A stretch of DNA of 64,000 bases, taken from positions 199,348 to 263,347 of the forward strand of contig CAVYFA010000011.1 of NCBI GenBank assembly GCA_963767715.1. The letters are read 5' to 3'. Below, piece by piece: positions 35,449 through 43,945 of the stretch (position 1 is its first letter; every line of letters starts with the position of its first letter). A model generated the notes under the pieces. The model saw only the letters and a list, made by a program, of their open reading frames with translations, was not told the DNA's origin and did not search any database. The translations under genes were made by a program, and so were the position numbers. The stretch comes from CAVSXS01 sp963767715 (GTDB lineage Bacteria; Chloroflexota; Ktedonobacteria; Ktedonobacterales; Ktedonobacteraceae).

Positions 35449-35885
35449 TGACTTTTTAGAGCGTTTATTGAGCACATATTGCACTGAAGGGCTGACGGCC
35501 TTATCCGTACGGTGAATACAGCCACACCACCGGGGATGTCATTGTTGGTCATAGTCATAAGTCTATCCTACTACACAATAGCCCTCTCTCGCAAGGATTG
35601 CAGGAGCTAACGGCGTCTTCAATTACCACCACAATGGTGGGGGTTGGTCAAAACTTATATTGCTCGCATTGTAACTGGTCTGTGGTTCTGTTATACTCGT
35701 CCTGGCTCAAAGGCCCTGGATGATACGGGTATTACCTGGCTAAAAAAATGGAACGGAGTTAGTGGAGCATTCGGGAAGTTCGTGGAGGAGAACGCGGGCC
35801 GATAAATCGGCGGTGGCCGCGATAAATCGGGCCCTACAGGTTCCATGGAATAAGCGAATGCTACAGTTAGAGAGGGAGCGTTTGC
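35449..35885. other. Intergenic region upstream of hsdM
   Basis: This 437-base gap carries copy 5 of the dispersed repeat but no recognisable gene. HsdM-like sequence is absent here, so the segment missing from hsdM was not simply displaced upstream. Confidence 0.5.
35796..35837 (+). repeat. Dispersed 'ccgataaatcgg' intergenic repeat, copy 5
   Basis: It reads gggccgataaatcggcggtg, then gccgcgataaatcgggccctac. It lies about 48 bases before the hsdM start, the same spacing seen between copy 2 and the GT-C gene at 25865. Confidence 0.8.
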
Positions 35886-36839
35886 TTGGATACGGCAGAG
35901 AAGATAGGGCGAACTGAGAAGGCTCGCCAGCGCCCACTATTTAACACCGTTACTACCGCGCAGCAGCTTGGCAGCATCGTTAAATCCGTGCGGGATATCA
36001 TGCGCAAGGATAAGGGGCTTAATGGCGACCTGGACCGCCTGCAAGAGTCGAGCATATACGGAGGCGAGGCCAAGTCGCTCCCTTACCTGCTGGCGCAGAT
36101 GAACCTGCTGCTGCACGGGCTGGAAGCGCCGCAGATCACGCTGGGCAACAGCCTGAACGTTCCCCTGCGCGAAATCGGTGATCGCCAGCGCGTCGACATC
36201 ATCCTGACCAATCCGCCCTTCGGCGGCGAGGAGGAGCGCGGTATCCTCTCCAACTTTCCAGAGGACAGGCAGACGGCGGAAACGGCCCTGCTGTTCCTGC
36301 AGCTCATCATGCGCAAGCTCAAACGGCCGCCGACGCCCGGGCGCGCCGCCATCGTCGTCCCCAACGGCACGCTCTTTGGCGATGGCGTCTGCGCTCGCAT
36401 CAAAGAGGAACTGCTGAAAGAGTTCAATCTGCATACCATCGTGCGGCTGCCCAAGGGCGTCTTCGCGCCCTACACAGACATTCCTACCAACCTGCTCTTC
36501 TTCGACCGTTCCGGTCCGACGAAATGGACCTGGTACTACGAACAGCCCCTGTCCAACGGGCGCAAGAACTACACCAAAACGCAGCCCATGCAGTTTGAGG
36601 AGTTTCAAGCGTGCCTGGAGTGGTGGAACAAGCGCGAAGAGAACGATTACGCCTGGCGCGTGCATGCCAGCGACGTACTGGCAAACGGCTGCAACCTGGA
36701 TATCAAGAATCCCAGCAGCAGGCAGGATATCGAACACCTGCCGCCCGAGCAGATCGTGGATGATATTTTGGCGAAAGAGCGGCGCATCATGGAGATTATG
36801 CTGGAGATGAAAGAGGTGTTGAGGAGGTCGGGAGAATGA
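35886..36839 (+). CDS. hsdM: HsdM with in-frame internal deletion (no SAM-binding motif I)
   Basis: The 317-residue protein starts like a type I methyltransferase ('QLGSIVKSVRDIMRKDKGLN', then 'GDLDRL'). At about residue 52 it jumps directly to 'QESSIYGGEAKSLPYLLAQM', which in full-length relatives lies after the SAM-binding motif 'DPACGTGGF'. Roughly 180 residues are missing compared with a usual length of about 500. Catalytic motif IV is present (NPPF, from residue 109), as is the C-terminal part. SAM binding should be lost, so the host DNA would not be modified by this protein. The start is a TTG at 35886 after GGGAG. Its stop overlaps the hsdS start as ATGA. Confidence 0.8.
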   Translation: MDTAEKIGRTEKARQRPLFNTVTTAQQLGSIVKSVRDIMRKDKGLNGDLDRLQESSIYGGEAKSLPYLLAQMNLLLHGLEAPQITLGNSLNVPLREIGDRQRVDIILTNPPFGGEEERGILSNFPEDRQTAETALLFLQLIMRKLKRPPTPGRAAIVVPNGTLFGDGVCARIKEELLKEFNLHTIVRLPKGVFAPYTDIPTNLLFFDRSGPTKWTWYYEQPLSNGRKNYTKTQPMQFEEFQACLEWWNKREENDYAWRVHASDVLANGCNLDIKNPSSRQDIEHLPPEQIVDDILAKERRIMEIMLEMKEVLRRSGE

Positions 36840-38054
36840 GTAGCAGGTTTGCGATGGTGCCTTTGAGAGAACTGCTTATAAGTGTCGAAGCAAATACTGG
36901 GATAGTGATCATCAGTCCAGATAAGTTGTAGAGGCAGACTAGCGTAAGGCTATTGGGGGAGGGAGTATGGTACGAACTGAAGTTAATGGCTCTGAAATAG
37001 GTTCTCCAGACAGCTTCAAGTCAAAGCAGAGCGATTCATCGTGTCAAAAATAGATGCTCGAAGATCGGAGCATCAGGTATTATTCCAGCTACTCTAGATG
37101 GAGCTGTAGTAAGTGTACTGATTTTCCAGTATTTTCAATGGAAGATCAAAGTTTTAGCTAGAAGTTTCTTGACTGCTCATTAGACGTCAACTTTTCGTGA
37201 GCATGTGCTGCAAGCGAGGGCTACGACGAATTATGCCGTATTCGTTGAAGGAATCGTTCTTAGATATGAAATCCCACTCCCCTCGCTTGAAGAGCAGCGC
37301 CGCATCGTGGCACGCATCGAGGAGCTAGCTGCGAGGATTGAGGAGGCGCGTGGGTTGAGGAGGGAGGCGGTAGAGGAGGTGGATTTGATAAAAGTGTCTG
37401 TAAGCAGGCGGCTTTTTGAGGGTAGAGAACAAAGTGATTGGCCTGTAGTTGCACTTGGTGATGTGGCGGAAATCCGTTCGGGAGTAACTCTTGGCAGAAT
37501 ACTGAACGGGCCGACGGTGCGTTTGCCTTATTTGCGGGTGGCTAATGTACAAGATGGTTATTTAGATTTACAGATTGTGAAGGAAATTGATATTTTAGAG
37601 TCCGAAGCCGATAAATGGCTGTTGCAGCCGGGCGATATTCTTTTGACAGAAGGAGGAGACTGGGACAAGTTAGGACGTGGAGCAGTGTGGCGTGGGGAAA
37701 TTCCTAGATGCATTCATCAGAACCATATATTTCGCGTTCGTACAAAGCCTGTTGAGTTCGATCCTGATTTTTTAGTCTTTCTCATCGGTTCTCCATACGG
37801 GAAGTCTTATTTTCAGTCAGCATCGAAGCAGACGACCAATCTTGCCACTATCAATCGAAGACAGTTGAGTGATTTTAAGATATTTTGGCCTTCACTTCCT
37901 GAACAGCTTCGCATCATCACCTACCTGGATGATCTGCAAGCCAGGAGTAGATGCGGTGAAGCAATTGCAGGCGGAGACGCAGGCGGAACTGGATGCGCTG
38001 CTGCCGTCGGTACTGGATAAGGCGTTCCGGGGGGAACTGGTTGAAGCTGACTAA
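36836..38054 (+). pseudogene. hsdS: Broken hsdS specificity gene
   Basis: The ATG at 36836 overlaps the hsdM stop and gives 'MSSRFAMVPLRELLISVEAN', a typical HsdS start, but a stop follows at 36929. The first target-recognition domain up to about 37205 is unreadable. From 37205 the central conserved helix ('LPSLEEQRRIVARIEELAAR') and the second recognition domain are intact. The final helix breaks near 37951: an extra G in 'gccaggagtag' moves the frame, after which 'QAETQAELDALLPSVLDKAF' continues to 38054. The first defect is extensive and unlikely to be a simple error; the second is a one-base homopolymer change. Confidence 0.8.
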
Positions 38055-38178
38055 GGTGATGTGTGTTTCTGATGGGGGAATGCCTCTGGTGGTAGCAGGG
38101 GGTATGTTGAGCCAGTGGACTTTCAGAGAAAGGGCATTGCTCGTTGAGTCCAGTGCCTCTTCCCGGCGCTCTTTATTC

Positions 38179-38388
38179 TCATCCGTTCCGATGGCATATT
38201 GGCCTGGGTCCGGGTAAAATTACGTCTTTACATGAGTAAACTTGATCAAGTTGCTCTTGAGTGAGTTCACCAGTACTGCAAGGGCCGGGACGGCTGGCAC
38301 TGGGACCACCGCACCAGTAGTAACTGGCGCCTTCGCCAGCAAGGTCGAGATCGGCTCCGCTGAGGTTGGCATCCGTAAAGTTACTCAT
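38179..38388 (-). pseudogene. Fragment of a pentapeptide-repeat protein
   Basis: The 69-residue frame from an ATG at 38388 starts 'MSNFTDANLSGADLDLAGEG' and then passes into 'ELTQEQLDQVYSCKDVILP', a C-terminal module often seen after pentapeptide repeats. Only two or three pentapeptides remain. It may be a small intact gene, but a truncated end of a longer gene is more likely. Confidence 0.5.
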
Positions 38389-38564
38389 ACTAAATTGCGT
38401 TCCGTGATAGAATAAAGGAAGTGAGATTTCCAGAGAAAGGTGATACATCGACTGAAGGGTGGGAAAGTGATGTGATGAGTGAGAAGCATGTGTTCCATCA
38501 CCTCTTCATTCCTCTCCTGTTCGGGAAGCTCCACCGCAATCTCTCTTGAAGGGAGACAAGAAAG

Positions 38565-39482
38565 ATGACGCAATCGCAGAGCAGGCAAACCAACCGCTTG
38601 TTAGGGTATCCAGACGACGCTCGTTTATTGATCATCAACGCTGATGATTTTGGGAGGTCTCATGCGAGCAATGAGGCGACGCTTCGCACACTCAAGGAAG
38701 GCGTGGTCACTTCTACGAGCTTGATGGTTCCTTGCCCCTGGGCTTTACATGCTATGCATCTGCTCTCGGACTATCCCGATATTTCCTTCGGTGTTCACCT
38801 GACCGTCATCTGCGATGTGGTCCATTATCGGTGGGGGCCGCTCACCTCCAGAGACAAGGTGCCATCCCTGATCGATGAGACTGGCTTTTTCTACCAGGTA
38901 GAACACATCCCCGAATTTCTGACTCAGGCAAAGCTCTCTGACCTGGAAGTGGAATTTCGGATGCAGATTGAGGCCGTGCTGGCGGCTGGGCTTTCGCCGA
39001 CCCATCTGGATTGGCATTGCTTGCAGAATGGTGGCCGGGCGGATATTTTCGAGCTGACCGTTGGGCTGGCGAAAGAATACGGCCTGGCTCTGCGGGTCCA
39101 TGATCGACCCGTGATCGAAACGGTGCAGCGTCAGGGCTTGCCCACCAACGACTACGACCTGCTGGATAGCTATGCTCTTTCGAGCATCGAGAAATCAGCA
39201 CACTATGCTCAGCTATTGCGCGACCTACCGGTTGGGCTCAGCGAGTGGGCAGTCCATCCAGGTCTCGGCAATGCTGAGTTACAAGCGCTAGAGCCTGAGA
39301 GCTGGCAGGTGCGCCAAGCGGACTTTGACTTTCTGATCTCGCGGCAAGCTCGCGAGATCATCGAGCAGGAGGGGATTGTGCTGCTCAGTTACAAGCCTCT
39401 TCAGCAGGTGTGGCAAGAGAGAGGGTCAAGCACCACGCCCCAGACATCCCCAAGCAGACCTGCAAGAGCAGGAACAGTTTAA
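38565..39482 (+). CDS. ChbG/YdjC-type carbohydrate deacetylase
   Basis: The 305-residue protein has the ChbG/YdjC metal-binding motifs: 'LIINADDFGRS' near the N-terminus, 'GVHLTV' (about residue 70) and 'THLDWH' (about 147). These enzymes remove acetyl groups from chitobiose-type or other N-acetylated sugars. No sugar transporter or PTS gene adjoins, so the substrate is open. The last 20 or so residues ('SSTTPQTSPSRPARAGTV') are read from the edge of an IS630 fragment and are not family-like. The original C-terminus was therefore probably replaced, though the catalytic part appears complete. Confidence 0.8.
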   Translation: MTQSQSRQTNRLLGYPDDARLLIINADDFGRSHASNEATLRTLKEGVVTSTSLMVPCPWALHAMHLLSDYPDISFGVHLTVICDVVHYRWGPLTSRDKVPSLIDETGFFYQVEHIPEFLTQAKLSDLEVEFRMQIEAVLAAGLSPTHLDWHCLQNGGRADIFELTVGLAKEYGLALRVHDRPVIETVQRQGLPTNDYDLLDSYALSSIEKSAHYAQLLRDLPVGLSEWAVHPGLGNAELQALEPESWQVRQADFDFLISRQAREIIEQEGIVLLSYKPLQQVWQERGSSTTPQTSPSRPARAGTV

Positions 39483-39881
39483 AAAAACTTTGAAGCCCAG
39501 GCTCAGGCGGTCGTCGCAACCCGGCCAGTCGAAGATGAACGTCCGGTCCTGATCATGGCTCAAGATGAAGGCTGTTTTGGCCGCATCAGCCGTGCCAAAC
39601 GGTGCTGGGCACCTCCGGGTATGCGTCCACATGCCCCAGCGCAGGTGGTCCGAGAATATATGTATGCCTATGCTGCTGTAGCTCCCACCCAAGGGCAGAT
39701 GATTTCGCTGGTTTTACCAGAAGCTTCGACTGCCATGATGAATCTCTTCCTGGAACAGGTCGGCCAGACTTTCTCGAAGTATTTCATCATCATGCAAGGA
39801 GGGTCTTGCAGGCTGGCATAGCGCCGGCGAGGTCTCTTTCACGCTGGGAACACACCATTTAGAGGCACCTGATCTCTAATG
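39440..39881 (+). pseudogene. IS630-family transposase fragment
   Basis: From about 39440 the frame 'QADLQEQEQFKK' continues, after one missing A in the A7 run at 39481, into 'NFEAQAQAVVATRPVEDERP' and 'MAQDEGCFGRISRAKRCWAP'. That is the first DDE strand of an IS630 transposase, from a subgroup different from the element at 29288. A further break near 39800 precedes 'SFTLGTHHLEAPDL'. The second and third catalytic residues are missing or unreadable. Confidence 0.75.
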
Positions 39882-39896
39882 AGAGCGTTTTTTCAG

Positions 39897-39940
39897 AGCA
39901 TTTCCAAACCGAGTAGCATGAGCCCTGATTTGGAAATGCT
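39897..39940. terminator. 12-bp hairpin after the transposase fragment
   Basis: The arms agcatttccaaa (39897-39908) and tttggaaatgct (39929-39940) are perfectly complementary. No T run follows. It lies between the IS630 fragment and the convergent TIGR03118 gene. Confidence 0.45.
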
Positions 39941-40041
39941 TGCTCCTATTCTTACTCATCGGAGTGAGGTCTGCTTATCCAGAACTCACGTTGAATAGTC
40001 CACCTATCGCACTGTGAGGAAGAGCCCTGACTGCTTCAGCC

Positions 40042-41157
40042 TTAAGAGACAGGCGTTATCGCGCCAAAGAGCCCGTGCTGGTAACCACCGATGCCCGCGG
40101 CGAAATACAGCGTGTTCAGATTCCCACCCATGCCGCCATTACCGAAGGTCAAGGTCCACAGCCCGCTATTCTGAATCGGTTGACCAGCCGTGTTTTTGAG
40201 CGTACCCAGGAAGGCACCGGAACTAGAACTGAATGCATTGATTAACCCATTGCCTACGTTGCCGACGAGCAAGGCACTGCTGAACTGACCAAAACTGCTC
40301 GGCGCAAGGGCCAGCCCCCATGGCGCATCCAGTTTGCCATTCGAAATGAGACGCCGAATAAAATTCCCATTGCTGTCGTAGACATCCACAAACCCTTGTC
40401 CTAGCTTCGGCGGCGCGCTCGCAGGCGAATAAGTGACCAGAAGCATGCCCCCGACTTTCCGGATGTTGTAGGGAGAATACCCGGCTGGAAGGTTTGGATC
40501 GGTAAAGGAACCTTGAAGCTGGGTGGGAGCAAAATTCTGGCTGAATACGTCGATGGTCCCATTCGGATGCTGGCTGCTGATCAGAGAATTGGCCGCGTAG
40601 AGGAAGGTGCCCGAGCTGTTACTTGCCAGAGTCAGGCCGGTATAGACGGCTGAAGCCGAGTTATTCACTGCCACGATAGCGCTGGTAGGGCTGACGTTCG
40701 TATTCCAGCCGGAGATGGTGCCATCCAGCGAATCAAAAAGGAACTGGGCCGGCCCAGACTTGCTCCCCTGCTTAATCACAAAGCCGCTCGTGCTGTTGAA
40801 GACCGTGCCGGTCGGAGTCCCATGTCCGGAACCGGCAGCCGACGGGATGGTGACGATGAGGGACTGCGGCTGACCCTGACTGTTGTACAGCGTCGAGAAG
40901 CCCGTGCCATTATCGGAGACCCAGAAGGGACCAGAGGAGCTTTCTGAAATACCCCAGGGGTTGATCAGATGCGTATCGGTAAAGGCGGCCATACCAGCGG
41001 TGTCCGAAACCAGATTGGTCTGCTGGTAAGCAGGACCACTGGCCTGATGGGCGGCCGCCCATTCGATGGTCCCTTGCAGAGCCATAGGTACAAGGACAGC
41101 TAAGGTGAGGACGATAACCATAAGTCGTGGGCGTCCAAATAGAAAACGGTTAGACAA
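40042..41157 (-). CDS. Secreted TIGR03118-family protein
   Basis: The protein of about 371 residues has a hydrophobic N-terminal segment ('LMVIVLTLAVLVPMALQGTI') that serves as signal or anchor. A propeller-like domain of the TIGR03118 family follows ('LINPWGISESSSGPFWVSDN', 'LDAPWGLALAPSSFGQF', 'GLWTLTFGNGGMGG'). The family is secreted and of unknown function. The start is probably the TTG at 41157, since AAAGGAG lies 7 bases upstream; a TTG at 41187 has no such site. It converges on the IS630 fragment. Confidence 0.8.
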   Translation of the reverse strand: MSNRFLFGRPRLMVIVLTLAVLVPMALQGTIEWAAAHQASGPAYQQTNLVSDTAGMAAFTDTHLINPWGISESSSGPFWVSDNGTGFSTLYNSQGQPQSLIVTIPSAAGSGHGTPTGTVFNSTSGFVIKQGSKSGPAQFLFDSLDGTISGWNTNVSPTSAIVAVNNSASAVYTGLTLASNSSGTFLYAANSLISSQHPNGTIDVFSQNFAPTQLQGSFTDPNLPAGYSPYNIRKVGGMLLVTYSPASAPPKLGQGFVDVYDSNGNFIRRLISNGKLDAPWGLALAPSSFGQFSSALLVGNVGNGLINAFSSSSGAFLGTLKNTAGQPIQNSGLWTLTFGNGGMGGNLNTLYFAAGIGGYQHGLFGAITPVS

Positions 41158-41314
41158 GGCGTAGCTCCTTTGTGCTGGTTTGTTCAAATAAATTTATGCT
41201 CTAAAGAGAGCAATTTCATCCCTTAACAAAGGATACGTTAGCGGGTTACGCAACCAATTCCACAAATGTGTGTCGGGAAAATGATTGGTTGACAGGCGTT
41301 TCCCCACATGCCAT

Positions 41315-42164
41315 TTACATACCGTTCTTGAGCCAGCGTTGTTCCTCTTCGGTGAAGGGAAGCCGTTCCGCTGACGACTGGACCACCCGCAAGACCTGCT
41401 CGGCAATGGCTAGATGCTCGGGACTGCATCAATGGACGGGCGAACACGAGCGTCTCGCGATATAGATGGAGCACGGCGATGCCACGCGCTCTGAGCGGAG
41501 CAATGCCCTGGGGGCCAGCCTCCAGACCTGTGGCGATGCGATGAGCACGGGTCCAGGCCGAGTCGAGACCGGCCGCCTCCTGTACCTGCCGGTAATAGGT
41601 GCTGTCGCCGGTGATTAAGGTGCGGTGATGCAGGGCGGTCAGCAGCGTCAGTTCCGCGACCAGATGGGTGATCACCAGGGCCAATCCTGGAGGGTTCTCC
41701 TGCTGAAACTCGCGCAGTACCTTCTGGACATCCTCAGCCATCAGCATCATCCACAAACTGACCTGCGCATTCACCTCTTCCTGGAGGTCCTCCCAACGAA
41801 ACGCCTCGATCTCCGCCAGTAAACGGGCCACGGAGCCATCTTTGTCCAACAAGAGCCGGTGGGTGCCGCTGACGAAGAGCATGGCGGATTGGGGGTGTTT
41901 CAGCATCTGGCGAATCTCCGTCACCGAGGTCATTTTGATGCTGATCAGCCTGTTCTGTCGATACAGGAAGCGCTTGAGGGGCGGCTTCACGCCTTCGCGC
42001 CAGAAACAGGCCAGATCGACATCGCTAAACTCGGTGGCTGTTCCACGCGCGTAGCTGCCCCCCAGCATTATCCCGACGATATCCGGGTGATCGAGTTCTT
42101 GGACCAGGTCGTGCAAAAATTCATCGGCGAGAGTGATTGCCTGCTGCTTCTGAATGTCATCCAT
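41315..42164 (-). pseudogene. Nucleotidyltransferase-fold protein, frameshifted near its C-terminus
   Basis: The N-terminal NTase motif is complete: 'GIMLGGSYARGTATEFSDVD', with the GS pair and DxD carboxylates. A helical domain follows. Such proteins resemble minimal nucleotidyltransferases of the kanamycin-type or toxin-antitoxin families; the substrate is unknown. Near 41432 the frame breaks. Removing one C from 'tcccgag' continues as 'EHLAIAEQVLRVVQSSAERL' and ends at a stop at 41315, giving about 282 residues. Without correction the frame runs on to 41238 with unrelated sequence. The ATG at 42164 follows AAAGGA by 6-7 bases. Confidence 0.7.
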
Positions 42165-42314
42165 CGATGTTCCTTTGAATTCCCTCATGGGTTTTCTCCC
42201 CGCTCTCTGTTTCTCTGAGGTGTCGTTTCTGATTTCGGAAATGACACCATCATGACTCTTGTGGGAACGAGGGCGGACGGTGGAATTGTCAAACAACCGA
42301 CGAGTGAGGCTTGC

Positions 42315-42815
42315 TCATGCTTGCGACTCCAGCCAGCGCTGAATCATCTCGCGATGCACTTCATAGTGTCCATAGGTGTTCCCCATGGTATAGGCCCCCA
42401 CAGGCACATTGTTGTCGTCCCATGGAAATGGCTCGTTCAAGGCTTCCCAACTGAGCGCCTGGGTGGCGGCCAGCACCCGCTGATACGAGACGCGAAAATC
42501 CGCGAGGACTTCCGCCAAAGGGCGGTCTTTGTGTAGTTGGTAGAAGTATTCGTTGATTTCATCCTCCGTCTGTAGCCCCGGTGCTGGATCTGGCGGCTCT
42601 GCTCCGTCCAATGTCCCCTCTTGCCTCGCTGCCTGGTAGTTCTGCCAGGCGGTCAGGTGGGCCAGGTTGTCCTTGACGGACCAGGAGCCATTGACGCCTG
42701 GGGTCGTCATCTGCTCCGCGCTCAAAGAAGCCAGCAAGGCTTCAAGCTGATCGTAGCCAGCTTGGATGTTGGCAAGCAACGCAGCTTTATCGGCAGGTCT
42801 TACGGGTTCCGACAT
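42315..42815 (-). CDS. ClbS/DfsB-like four-helix protein (DinB superfamily)
   Basis: The 166-residue protein is a DinB-like four-helix bundle with 'LLASLSAEQMTTPGVNGSWS' and 'VKDNLAHLTAWQNY', closest to the ClbS/DfsB group. ClbS protects DNA from colibactin by hydrolysing it, but most relatives have no known substrate. The C-terminal 'TYGHYEVHREMI' provides the usual metal-ligand histidine position. The ATG at 42815 follows AGGAG by about 8 bases. It is on the same strand as, and upstream of, the nucleotidyltransferase, with about 150 bases between. Confidence 0.75.
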   Translation of the reverse strand: MSEPVRPADKAALLANIQAGYDQLEALLASLSAEQMTTPGVNGSWSVKDNLAHLTAWQNYQAARQEGTLDGAEPPDPAPGLQTEDEINEYFYQLHKDRPLAEVLADFRVSYQRVLAATQALSWEALNEPFPWDDNNVPVGAYTMGNTYGHYEVHREMIQRWLESQA

Positions 42816-43051
42816 ATGTGTGTCTCCTGTGTACTGATAGTGACCAATTTTCTGCCATTGTTTCACAGAAAGCAGTGAAAATCAATCCTGATTTGCGGGG
42901 GTGTGGCAAAAATGGGGAGAGCTCGCCTATCAAGAGGGTTGGCGCATCCGAAAGGTCCTCACGGGCGAGCACAACGAGGCTTGGGTAGTGGCAAAAAGGG
43001 AATGATATGATAGAGTAAGAGCAGGAATCATTTGAGAGGATGGAAGGTCAC

Positions 43052-43826
43052 ATGATAATGATGACGTTTCATTGTCCCCACTGCGGCAGTGATGCGCTGG
43101 TGCGCAATGGTCGTGCTCCCAACGGCAAGCAGAAATATCTCTGCCGAACGTGCCAGAGGCAAAGCCGGGAATATCCAACACCCCATGCCTATCCGGAGGA
43201 ACGCAGAGAAGAGATTCTGCGAGCGTATGAAGAGCGCAGCAGTTTGCGTGGGCTCGAGCGCACCTTTGGGGTCTCACGCCATACCGTGATCGCCTAGATA
43301 AAAAAAGCCGCCAAGCTGCCAGCGTTGAGCGAAACGTTGATCGAGCCTGATGTCAACGATGCGGATGCGACCGTACTGGAATTGGATGAACTGTGGTCGT
43401 TTGTACTCAAGAAGACGAATCAAGCCTGGATCTGGATCGCTCTGTGCCGCAAGACGCGTCAAGTGGTTGCTTATGCAGTAGGAGATCGAAGCGAACAGAC
43501 GTGTCGTCGCTTGTGGGAGGCCATTCCACCAGCCTATCGTGGCGGGCACTGCTTCACGGATTTTTGGAAGGCCTATCAGGCGATCATTCCAGAAGAGCAG
43601 CACACCGCTGTGGGAAAGGAAACGCGGAGAAACCGCTCATGTGGAGCGTTGGAATAACACGCTGCGGCAACGACTGGCTCGTTTTGTGCGTAAAACGCTT
43701 TCTTTCTCGAAATCACTGCTTATGCACATTGCGTGCCTGAATCTCTTTCTCCATCGCTACAACCGTGAACAAACGGGCCATCAAGCTCATGTGAACTACT
43801 ACCTGAGGCATGGATCAGATCACTGA
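43052..43826 (+). pseudogene. IS1-family transposase with a nonsense codon and a frame break
   Basis: The N-terminal zinc finger and HTH ('CPHCGSDALVRNG', 'RGLERTFGVSRHTVIA') are followed by TAG at 43295-43297, where IS1 relatives have tryptophan ('VIxWIKKxA'). Reading in the same frame continues 'IKKAAKLPALSETLI' and 'ELDELWSFVLKK'. Near 43621 an extra A breaks the frame, after which 'ETAHVERWNNTLRQRLARFV' continues to 43826. The stop is a point change, not the -1 frameshift IS1 uses for expression. I could not find convincing terminal inverted repeats. Confidence 0.75.
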
Positions 43827-43945
43827 TGCAAGACACTGGAAAAATGCAGCTCTGCCTGAATGAAACACAATTTAACTCTAAAACTGATTGTACGTATTCA
43901 TAAGTATGATGTAAAGTGTGTTCTTGTGGCGATAGGAGTTAAGAT

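Noticed and set aside
43295..43325. Programmed -1 frameshift of an IS1 element at the A run
   Set aside because: The two halves are in the same frame separated by a TAG codon, so this is a nonsense mutation and not a frameshift site.
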